The translations under genes were made by a program, and so were the position numbers. Below, one piece after another: positions 37,501 to 47,900 of a stretch of 64,000 nt of DNA (position 1 is its first letter; each line of letters starts with the position of its first letter). Under the pieces are notes generated by a model. It did not search any database. It was not told the DNA's origin and saw only the letters and a program-made list of their open reading frames with translations. Origin of the DNA: Limanda limanda (lineage: Eukaryota > Chordata > Actinopteri > Pleuronectiformes > Pleuronectidae); NCBI RefSeq assembly GCF_963576545.1, contig NC_083646.1, positions 25,870,527-25,934,526 on the forward strand, given 5' to 3'.

Positions 37501-39896
37501 TTCTAAGAATCGCAAGGCAAACTATGCCCCCAATATCAGAGTAAATCTTGATGAATTCAGAATTAAGGCAGTTGATGTGTGATTTGCTGATTTATTTCTT
37601 GAATGATATTTCAATCGAGGTTTGATAAAGAGGAAATGCAAGTAAAGGGCATTAGACTGAAAATCATGCGATAATATGCTGTGTCCTGGTGGATTATGAG
37701 CTGTACATTAGGGTTGGGCGATTGGAAGAATATATCGTCTACGATTGGCTAAGAACACGGTAAGTAGTCTTTTAGGGCGATTAAGCAATTTGTCATTTTA
37801 TTTTGCCAATATAATGGTCTGCCTCTGATAACTTATTCAACTGTTTAATTAACCAATGCAATGGAAGTTGTTATATATTATATTAAATCCTGTGTATTCA
37901 TTCATTAATTCACTTCATCCAGACTCCGCTCGCCCACTCTCTCTTTAGTGCTGATACACAGACACACACAGACTCAGATGACGTCTCTGACACACTATAG
38001 TTTAAACATTGATTTGTTTGTAACAGCCACCACATTATCAACAATGATCCCCACATAATGAGCGATACTTTCCTTAAATGAGAAAAATCTTTCTTCATGG
38101 CTGCGTGTACTCATTTACACTGGTGTGCAACCCTGTGCACTCTGGCAAATATATTATCACTCAGCGCTCGTTGAGGCTGACAGTGGTCGATTGGAAAATA
38201 CAAGCATATCACCCAAACCTACTGTATATGAGAATCACTAGATGAGCAGCGCAACTAACTGTCTGCAGACGCACCTTCTGTGTTTTCCTGATGGTAGGGG
38301 CCATGTCTTTGAAGAAGTCGGGCTCTTCGTCACCATCGTTGAGCTGAGGGGAAACACTTCCGTTGCCACCTTCAATCTTAATACTAGTGGGAGCGTCTTC
38401 ATCCCAAGAGCTCCATTCTTCAATCTCTGGCTGTCAGAGTGGAACATAAAATCCAATTTACAGTTCAATTATTCTTTGGAATTCAAGAGCAGGAGGTTGT
38501 GAGTACAACAAGTAAGTACATGTCAATTTTGAAATTGTGTCGAGTGATAACATTATTTCCAAACAGTGAACCTTAGGCTCTGTATTGCTAGAAGCTGGAG
38601 CTGTTGATTGATGCATCACTGACCTGTTTTGGTCCTGATGATGAAAAATCCACTGTTGTTGGGAGAGTTATTTGATCACCACTGAGCTTGCGCCCCCTTC
38701 CACTCCTTAAACAATAAATATCAAAAGGAAATAACTCAAAATTGTACAAAGAAACAACTGACAGAACATTGTTATTGTTTGTTTGTTTAGAGAACACTGG
38801 GCGGACGATATATGGAAACTGCATATTTCTGCAATGATAAAAAACTGAATGTGGAACAGACAACAATGTTGTATATAATCTGATGGAAAGGCAAAGAGCT
38901 GTGTCCAGTGGAGATCGGGTACTTTACCATTGACTGTGGAAATAGATGATATATTAAGAAGAAAAAGGGAGCCTGTCCAAAGTGCTGTCTAAATAATGTG
39001 ATTTTGTAACTGTGGCTTTTCTGTTTTGTAAGATAAAAAAAAGAGATTGATTTTGAAAATATAAATGACGTGCAAAGATTCAAGTGACTGTTTGTGTATG
39101 AAACTAATAAATGATCCAGTTATCTGGTAAAAAAATGTCCCCATCAAGTTAATGTATAAATATGCAGTAGTTCTGTCGAATGTGAAATCATTTGGAATTT
39201 GTTTTGGGGAATTTGGATTTTTCTGAATTTTTGGTGCATGTCTCCTCTCTTTTCCATTTGTTTTGCATATGCAAGATGTATGTGTTTGTAAATTCAGCTG
39301 CTCTTAGACATGCACTGCACTCTGGATAATCTCCTGACATTCTCCAGTGCTGGTGCATGCGAGAACGTAAATGTCCAAGTGAGTTTCTTTTGCCAGCCTC
39401 AGAGGATGACATGTGCCAGATGCAAAAGTTAAAAGAAAGAAAAAAAACTAAGGACTTTAGGTGTTAAGGGCTGACGAAAGTTTGAATGTTATGTAAAAAA
39501 CTACACTGAGGAATCACTACATTACGCCCATCCTCTGCACCACCCCTAATCGGAACGCTCTAGAGATTTCAGTGTTTTTGTGAATGCGTCTGAGGGGAAA
39601 ATCTCTGCTGCATTGTTCATATGCGACATGCAATCTCTGGAGAGTCCAGTAGCACGTGTGTGGACAGGAGTTCATGTCGGAAAGGGCACGATTAGGGCCT
39701 TTTATGTTTCCAATAATGATAAGTATAATTTCATTGGAACGACTTCCATAGAAGTAGCAGCATGTATCAGGAGTACTGGACATGGTATTTATGAAGCTTT
39801 TAGCTGTGCTCACCTGCATATTAACCTCTTAAAAAAAGACAGGAAACTGGCTAGACATGTGCAGATCTTGAAGAGACGGAACTGAGTGATGGCCAT
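34542..39896 (-). CDS. ebag9: EBAG9/RCAS1, Golgi-associated secretion modulator, six coding exons
   Basis: Small Golgi-associated protein that modulates vesicle trafficking, O-glycan maturation and regulated secretion in lymphocytes (family knowledge). Exons read leftwards: 39896-39814, 38705-38624, 38430-38275, 37300-37190, 35684-35593, 34659-34542; 642 nt, 213 aa, equal to the human length. The N-terminal Golgi anchor MAITQFRLFKICTC is hydrophobic. It is followed by RSGRGRKLSGDQITLPTTV, then an acidic middle with EEWSSWDEDAPTS and FFKDMAPTIRKTQK. Later motifs are KKREPLNYLVPDGS, WQENTNAWEEE and a charged coiled coil (about residues 163-208) ending VKLS. The ATG exon extends to an acceptor at 39908 (TTCCAG), so a 5' UTR exon lies upstream. 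The gene is head-to-head with ttk and convergent with sybu. Its introns are crowded with MITEs and a SINE, two of them ending within about 55 nt of splice sites. Confidence 0.95.
35040..35560. mobile_element. hAT-like MITE with a second repeat nested inside, in an ebag9 intron
   Basis: Outer ends CAGGGGTCAGCGAGCC and GGTTGCTGACCCCTG are inverted copies with three mismatches. The inner part (about 35096-35436) has its own AGTGTTG and CAACACTG ends and many GTTCA/TGAAC words, as in another fish hAT-type repeat. No clean target duplication was found for either. The right end lies 32 nt from the ebag9 exon at 35593-35684. Confidence 0.6.
36277..36760. repeat. Dispersed repeat beginning TTAAAGGGATAGTTCACC (copy 1, ebag9 intron)
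   Basis: Shares its start and several blocks (GTGTTGCAGC, CCAATACAATT, TCCATAC, GTGTCATCCAAGTGTC, GCCTAAATGTCC) with the copy at 48201. The TTAA at the left end suggests a TTAA-targeting DNA transposon, but the opposite terminus was not found. The right boundary is approximate. Confidence 0.65.
36857..37125 (-). mobile_element. tRNA-derived SINE, degraded (ebag9 intron)
   Basis: Read on the minus strand it has a decayed tRNA head (GGCTGTGACCCAGAAGGTAG, then GGTTTGATCCC), then CATTCTGAAGTGTCCTTGGG and a tail ending TCCATTTACCATT. Same family as the element at 53416-53680. Confidence 0.65.
37709..38221. mobile_element. hAT-type MITE in an ebag9 intron
   Basis: Ends TAGGGTTGGGCGAT and ATCACCCAAACCTA are inverted copies with two mismatches, flanked by CTGTACAT and CTGTATAT (7 of 8 bases match), consistent with an 8-bp hAT target duplication. 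No transposase. It lies 53 nt from the splice donor of the ebag9 exon at 38275-38430. Confidence 0.7.
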
Positions 39897-40369
39897 GATG
39901 AAACTGGACTGGAAGGAGAGAACAGAGATACAATTTAATACTGCTGGTTACAATGATGAACACCTAGGTCTTGTTTTGCCCGCAAGTATCAGGATGTGTA
40001 GTAAAGAAACTCTCCAGTGGATAAATATAGATGCAGCTGATAAGCGAGAACAGATGACCAGGAGTGAATCCTAAAGAAACGTGTTGACATATATGAGCAT
40101 TATGTGACAAGTTGTCCTTTAGTTCATCTGGAGATCCATGGCATTAGCATCTTATTGAATTGTTACCATGCTTGTGTGTAAACAGATGTTATGATCACAA
40201 ATAAACTACATTACATGCAACTATACAAGCAGCACAAACACGACCTCAGGCTAACGGGAAATACAAAACGAGCACTGCTATTATTTCAGCTAAATTAAGG
40301 AAGCAAAAGGATTTCTTAATAAAACTTCTGCACGTCTTTTCTATCTTATAAATAGGCAACGTTACTCAC

Positions 40370-40620
40370 TGTGCAAGATGTCAATAGTCCGTCACTGCTT
40401 TCTTCTCGTGTGACAGAGGAGACACGTTCATTTATTTGCTAATCGTTGCTCGCAAGCTTAGCCCGATGGGAAACATGGTATTTCGGAAGCCTGTGATTGT
40501 CTTCGTAGGACGACACATTGGTCGTGACAAACAATATCACCGCCCTGTCAAAACCACGAATGTAACAGCTACACATCCGCGTCCGCTTTCATGACAGAAC
40601 ATGTACAATGTTGTCTTCGC
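40370..40620 (-). other. ebag9: Probable non-coding first exon of ebag9
   Basis: On the minus strand, CTTGCACA|GTGAGT is a strong splice donor with its last exon base at 40370. It lies upstream of the ATG exon (39814-39908), whose acceptor shows that a 5' UTR exon must exist. A minus-strand AAGATGGC motif (YY1-like, typical of TATA-less housekeeping starts) at about 40643-40650 suggests transcription begins near 40600-40660. The right boundary is approximate. Confidence 0.5.
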
Positions 40621-41360
40621 TCATCTCCGTCCCGAGGCTGCCATCTTTGAGCTGGGAGCAGCAGGAACAAGGAAGTGCTTGCGTGCACGTGGTTCTTCTT
40701 CTCTCGTTTGATTGGTGCTTGGTAAACTTGCTGCATTCAGGTTTTTTTAGGAAATCGGAAGGAGTAACAGATACAGTTTTTGTTTGCTCTTGTATTATTT
40801 TCTCATTGTTAATATTAAATCTTTAATCGTACACAAGTATTTCATTGCTATAATTTATATATATATTTAAATGTGTGATTATGAAATATATATTTGTTAT
40901 GAAGTAATATCTATTCGCTTTGGTCTGCTTTCTCCTCCTATGTATAAGAATATATATCGAATTTAATATTAATATTAATATATATTAATATTAATTTAGA
41001 TAGATATTAGCTTATATTTTCTCAAAAGGTCTCATTCCCCCAGCCAAACAGGAAGTGTTTCTGCCGTCACATTTCTATGCAAAACTCCGTTAATAGAAAT
41101 TTGAATTCTAACAAAACAAACCAACCCTTTGAATAATCGTAAATGAAGAAAATATATTGTGAAAAATTAATGATTTACGTTTGATTAGACCGTCATTCAT
41201 TTGAAACGATGACTGCATATACAGTCGTGCTCGTGACGCGAACGCACCATGTCATCGCCACAGAGTACCCAATGAAAACAGGACGTGGACGGAAGTGGCA
41301 TATTTGAAAACTGCCAGTTGAAGTCGAGCCTCTTTCGTTTCTCTTCAGTGAAAAAGAAGT
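40600..41360. promoter_or_regulatory. Shared divergent promoter region of ebag9 and ttk
   Basis: The first exons of ebag9 (minus) and ttk (plus) point away from each other across about 0.7 kb. Visible candidate elements are a YY1-like CCATCTT near 40643, ETS-type GGAAGT cores at about 40672, 41051 and 41291, and TTTGAA at 41303-41308. TTTGAA matches the CHR site used by DREAM for G2/M genes. The middle of the interval is AT-rich. Bidirectional activity is inferred from geometry only. Confidence 0.5.
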
Positions 41361-41379
41361 TAATGACAGCGGAAACACG
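41320..41379 (+). other. ttk: Probable non-coding first exon of ttk, with a short upstream ORF
   Basis: AACACG|GTGAGG is a good donor at 41379/41380, and the next exon starts exactly at the main ATG (41997) after TTTCAG. Exon 1 contains an ATG at 41363-41365. In the spliced transcript it opens a reading frame of 11 codons that ends at a TGA inside exon 2, overlapping the main start in another frame. The transcription start is unknown; the left edge is a guess. Confidence 0.5.
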
Positions 41380-41996
41380 GTGAGGCGTCCAAATCGGAAA
41401 TACGATGTTTTAATCTGATTGCTGATACACTTATATACGCATGTTTGAATTCACCGGGTTTTTGCGGGGCCCTCATGGTATCCTCTTCTTTTTAACAACA
41501 GAGCTACGTGTTGGCTAACTAGCTAGCTGAGCTAAGTCACTTTGTCAACACTTTGGCTAAGGAAGAACGCTGCGCAAGTATCGAACTTATTATATGAAAA
41601 TGGAGCTTTGTACATCCATTTTGCTGTGTCGTTAAAACAACATGTCAGATACTGTCAGGGAAATTGATATTTAGAGTAAAGTAGTAGCAAATATCTCGAG
41701 GAGCTAATATGACGAACAAGCGGCCAATAAAGCTACAATGTTTTTCTTCTTGACCTATAAACAATCATCTTTACGTCTCTTTTGATGATGAGATATTTCT
41801 CAGAATGTTTTGTTGTGTAACTTGCAGGAGCTTAAAGTCCAGTGTATGACTGATCCCCATTTTACACAATGTAAAGATCCATTCGATTCCCATTGATTTG
41901 AAGGACGTTTATGTCATCTGCGATCATTGTCTCCCAAGAGTGGATACAGGTCTTTAAGTGGGTTACATGGTGTATTCACTCACTCTTCGCTTTCAG

Positions 41997-44900
41997 ATGG
42001 AGGAAGAGGAGCTGACGTATGACAAAAAGCAGCCGCTTGCCATGCTCTATGAAAAGCTCAACAAAATGAAGAAGTACCTAAATGAAGGTAATAATATTCC
42101 ACACTGTAACATCCTTCAGTATCCACACTTTGTGTCTGCACTGCATTGACTCTTGACTCTTTGCTCTCGCCACAGATGACACGGACAATATCAATCAGAT
42201 CATCGGCTCAAACTCGCCTGAGTCATGTCTCTCATATTTGATGGACCTGGAGAAGAAAGGGAACCTTCACCAAAATGAAAACCATCTCACTAGACTTGTT
42301 GACTTTTATACCAGAGTATTTTCCAATATGCCGCTGGGCAAACACTGTCAGAATGAGAGCTATGCCAGGATGCTGGTCAGATTTGCAGAGCTAAAAGCGT
42401 AAGTAACAAAATCTCCTTTCCACTTTTATTTAAGATGGACAAGATTTTATCATAGCAGTAATAACTTGGAAAGTTGATTCATTTGTATTGTGTAAATATT
42501 ATATTGTATGTATAATTGTTTTAAAGTCTCTTTGAAACACTTATTTACTAGCTCACTTTTTTTAAACATTTTTTTATAATTACATAATAAGATGGGCACT
42601 TAATCTGCCTTTTCGTGTGTGTCTTTCTTTTTTTATTAGGATTCAAGATGTCAGTGATGCAGAAGCCAACTTCAATGTAGCAAGATCTCACAGTCAGAAC
42701 TTTGCATTTGTTCACATTGCTCATGCAAACTTTGAACATTCTCAAGGTAACAAAATGCCTCTTTTTGTCCTTCTTGTGCAAGTTAATATATTTCCATGAA
42801 GTCTGGGTTATTACAATGTCTGCTGATATCATTTCACCAGGCAACACAAAGAGGGGCATTTACATACTGCAGAATGCTATTGAAGTGGGTGCCAAACCAA
42901 AGGAACTGCTGGAGGCTGCCTTGCAAAGTTTACAGACAGGCAAAACACAAGTCTTGTGTTTAGAGGAGAAGGAAAATGTACCACGTGGGTATTAATTCAT
43001 GTTTTATTTCATGACAAAGGATTTGATCATTTTACTGGTGTGTAGCCATTCAGAGGTTCAGTTTGCACTAAAGATGTAGAACTATCATATAATGTTTTGA
43101 CTTTTTTTTTGTGCTTTTCCAATCAGATTTTCATATTTTGCTGTGTTTTCTTTCTGTTAGTATTGTCCAACTGTAATGTTCTGATTCTGTCAAAACAGGC
43201 TCAGAATTCCCAAAAGTGAGCAGAATATCAGACGGGACAGGCGACTTGCAGCTCTCCAGTATTTTTGGTTCAGGGTAAGACTAAAACCCCAGCTCTGTGT
43301 CTGGTAAGGTTTCTGCTTGATTTAGGAAATGTGACATCAAAAGTTGTTCTCTGCACTTCAGAACTGAGTCCTTTGGGGGATCATCAGATGAACAACTACC
43401 AGGCTGGCGATCTGGATATCAACACAAGAGAGCAGTTGGCATGGTAATAGTTGCATCTCTTATAACTGTATGATTACTAACTTTACAGTGCATTGTTTTC
43501 CAAAAAAAAATTACCAAATAGTCCTTGAAATTTGTAATTTTTGTTCTCTTCTGTGTGCAGCCAGGGAGAGTTCCTGTGGTACCATTCTCTATCCCAGAAA
43601 ATGATGACTATGATGATGACTATATATATGAGAAACCCTCAAAGCAAAGTGATGCATCCATCCCCAATAGTTTGTCCAGGTACATTTTTTTATAATATTT
43701 TCATGCAGGTTTAGTTTGGTTATGTCTGAGTGCCATTCAGAACAGCTTCAATAAATTAAAATATACAACTGTTTCTAATTAGAAAACTTAAAATGACTTA
43801 CACTATCACCCCTAAGTTACCCAAATGTTACTTTAGAAACCTGTAATGGAGAAAACAAACCATTTTTAGGTCATTTAATTAGTTGAATCAAACACCAAAT
43901 ATTTTTAAAACCTCTGTGAAAAGTGAAAGTTGTATATCTTGTCAACTGTTTTATGTGCTTCTGATATCTAATTAAAATGTAATTATGTCCTAGGCAAACA
44001 TCTGGTTCCAAGATGAGCTCCGTGTTTGGTTTGTCATCATCAAAGAAAAATGCTGTTGATGGAGATCTTGTCAATCTTCAAGTGAGTATAAACATGCTGC
44101 AGTAGTTTTGATTTATGCAATGTCAGATCAACTCTTGGCACTTTATATATTATCAGTGCTCTGCTCAGCAGAAGTGTTTAATTAAAGCTTGGGAAAGAAG
44201 TGTAATATCTGTTATTCCCGTTCTAAGCCACCAGCTGTCAGTCCAGAATATTGCCCTTGGGTGGACCAGGCAGCTGTGGACTCCACCACCTCACTCCTTC
44301 ACACACACAACACACAGGACATCTCGAGAATGGAAGGTACTAAATATCCTTGCAAATCTGTCACACGGAATGCCATGCTGATTGTAGTAGTCACTGAAAC
44401 CTTTAAAGCTGTGTGAACAATGTGTGTATATTGTTTTTTTGCGGTTTTGTTAATGTGTTGTTTTTCTCTGACAGACGTTACTTACAGTTTTGACCAAGTC
44501 GTGAAAACAAATAGCCCTGAGTCGTGTTGGACATATCTAAAGAATCTTGAGAAAAGGGGGAACCCGCACACAGACATCAGCCTCCTCAACAAACTCAAGG
44601 ACTGTTACTCTAAAGTCTTCTCCAGGATGCCGATTAGACAATACAACAAAAACGCCTGCTATGCCAGAATACTGGTCAGATATGCAGAACTAAAAGGGTA
44701 GGTGATTCAATACTTTTGATCTGCATTAGAGATTTGTTTTGACATTAACTGGGGACATTTCATTAGTCTGCGAGCAGGATATTGTTTTCACAACATTACC
44801 TGATCGTGATACATACAGTGTGTGCATGCAGGGAATGCATCGCTCCTCTAATACTTTTCATTGCAAGTGTGGTTAGGGTTGGGTAAAATGCATGGAATAT

Positions 44901-47900
44901 ACATACTGTAATGTATACACACTATAATCCCAAAACACCACGGTCAAATCCCCCAAAATGACCATTGTTGCTGAAATGTGTAAAAAACGCCAAAAGCATT
45001 CGATACTATTTACCTTCCCCAGTAATGATTTCTATACCCAGCTGAAACAGCAGTTGAAACAACAGCCGTTGTGCTTTGCTGCCAGTGGCAGTAGTGATTT
45101 CAGGAAAAAAGAAAATGGGAGTGAAACTAAGATGCTGTTCCTGGCATTTTATGCAGTATCAAATGTCCAATGCTTGTACATCTCCAAAATGAAGTATATC
45201 AATGCATGTGCCAATTATCTGAAATTACATTTCTTTTTTTCTGTAGGATTGAAGACCCAGATGAAGCACAGGACCACTTCATAGTTGCGAGATCCAACTG
45301 CAAAGCCTTTGCCTTTGTCCATACAGCATATGCCCAGTTTGAGGTCTCTCAAGGTATGATCAATTATCACATGTTTACTTTCCAAAAATCTGAGGCATGG
45401 GACAGAAAATGCACACATTTGAAATAAATGGAATACATGTAGAATTACTGCTAGTTGTAGAGGTCGTTACAACACTAAAGCTGATGGCAAGTTGCTGAAG
45501 GTTTGCCGAAATCACAGGGCTCAGTACAATAGTAAACGTGGTCACACTTGGCTTGTTTAATGAAGTGAGTTCTTGTGAATACATCCTACTTGCAAATAAG
45601 TTTAATTCCCATTGTCTTATCCTCCCTCTATTTTAAGGTAATGTGATCAAAGCATCCTCAATTCTGCATAAAGCCCAGGTGTTAAATGCCAGGCCTGCTG
45701 AGCTCCTGCAGGTGGCCATGCGTAACCTTAAAGCTGGGGAGAAACAGCTAGTGCCCACCCAGGAGGAGGAACAACTCACAGGTAAAAACTCTTTGGAAAG
45801 CAAAAAGCGCTGCAATGGACATGGCTTCCAAATTAAGTGTTTCTAATTTGTCCTGTTTTATTGCAAACAGTTGTTCCTGTAAGCATTTCTACACATGGTG
45901 GAAACCAGGACCTTCAGCTTCCTGCTCGGGTCCCTGTGAACCGCTCAGTTGAATGGGTTAAACCTGCCAGCAAAGAGCCCTTATCAGAGTGGAAGCTGCC
46001 AACTCTCATCAACCGGCAGGTTTCTCCTGAGGTCTGATAACGTTCTTTAACTACTGCTGCTGCCTGTGCAATGCATTCTCACCAAATATTTAAATTATTT
46101 AAATGAAAATGAAATTAATAGAGATTTTTTAATCTTTATTATTTTCATTAGTCCTTACATCAATCTTGCTCTTGCATTTATCGAATAATTCAAAATGTTT
46201 TCATTGTTAGGATAAACGTACAACCCCACCTGAGCCTAGACCTGTTCCTCGAGTGCTGGAGTCGTTTCCCACTCCCTCCCTCCAGCTTCCAACTAGACTG
46301 AACCCACAGACAGTTTGCCAGACTCCGAACAGCTACAGAAACCCCTCTGCTAGCAGGTACGATTTTTACCTTGGGTGCCTGTCTGCCCAGAGTATCATCA
46401 GTAACACTCCATATGTTTTAATTGTCCAAGACATTTGTCTCTGTCTTCTGTCAAACTTATTCCATGGTTCTTCCCCTCAGCTTTAATACTCCAGTGGTAA
46501 AGAGAGGTCCTGAGGTGTTCTCCTCTGCAGTGGCAGCACACAGAGGCGGACCTGTTCAGCAGCCGTGCACACCTCTAAATCAAACAACCTGTTTCCAAAC
46601 TCCACAGGTATGACATGTCCCTGGCCCAAGTGTTACCTGTTATTTCTGTTATTAAATGTTTTAGACCTGGAATATCACATTTCACCACCAGCAGTTGCTA
46701 CCTGGGGAATTGTTCTGGGCTTTAATGTCATATCTTCATCTCATTTTAGGCTTCCTTTAATACACTGTCAAATGAAACCATTACCATAAAGGACAAACAG
46801 TACTTCATCCTCAAGATGATTGGACGCGGTGGATCAAGCAAGGTGAAACATTATCAGTGAATTGATGTTGGGAAAGAAAATAATTTAATTACTGGAATAT
46901 TTTATTTTTGTTGATGTTTAACAATATTTTATCTGTCCTTGATTGACACTTTTTTAAATTTCTTGTTTTTCAGGTGTACCAGGTCCTTGATCACAAGAAG
47001 CAGCTGTTTGCTGTAAAATATGTTGACCTGGAGGAGGCTGACGCTCAGACTGTAGAGAGTTATAAAAATGAGATTCAACATCTGAATCACTTGCAGCAGT
47101 ACAGTGATCAGATTATCAAGCTCTATGACTAGTGAGTACATGTCTAATCCAAAAAATGAATATAATCCATGCATTGTACAGAAATCAGCATGAAGACCTA
47201 AACTATAGGACAGCAATGCCCAATTATCTTTATGATCATCCCCAAACGTATTCAGATTGCTATCATATATGTCAAACACAAGTATCAAATTTTCATAATT
47301 GACAAGCTGGAAATGTCTTATAATTAATCAACCATCAAAATAATTGGCAATTTACTTTCTGTTGAATTATCAAATAAGTGTTGCAGCTCTATTTAACTGT
47401 TTAAAAGTTGTGGTGTTGCAGCAGCTAAATGCTACATAAAATAAAACAAAAAGGATAACAATGTGAAGCAATTCATGATAAGAGCTGTTTTAGAAAACAC
47501 ACTGAAGCAAACATGAATGTATGATATGATAACTCCAGGAATATGAAATATAACAGTGGAATAATCTCTAAATGGACAAACAGCATTAATGAAATTAGGC
47601 CCTGGCAAAATGAGGTCAGAAATATGGTGGTTTTCATTAGATGCACAGTAGAGGATGTGAAAAATAAGTTGTCATTAATGTAAAGTTGTCAATAACACTG
47701 CTGCCATCAAAACCTGATTTAAAGATGATGTCAGTTCTTCAGAGTCGGTGATTATCTCTGCCATGGTTGTCCTAATGAATTGTACGTGTGTTTGCAGTGA
47801 AATGACCAACAGCTACATCTACATGCTGATGGAATGTGGAAACTTGGATCTGAACACGTGGTTGCGAAACCGCAAGACTGTGAATCCCTTGGAAAGGAAG

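Noticed and set aside
39580..39885. 101-residue plus-strand open frame over the ebag9 first coding exon
   Set aside because: The opposite strand encodes MAITQFRLFK with correct splice sites and the exact human reading; the plus frame matches nothing and is a shadow.
44876..45160. Possible transposon fragment in ttk intron 11 beginning near GGGTTGGGTAAAATGCATGG
   Set aside because: Only the first few bases resemble other hAT ends and no opposite terminus or target duplication was found.
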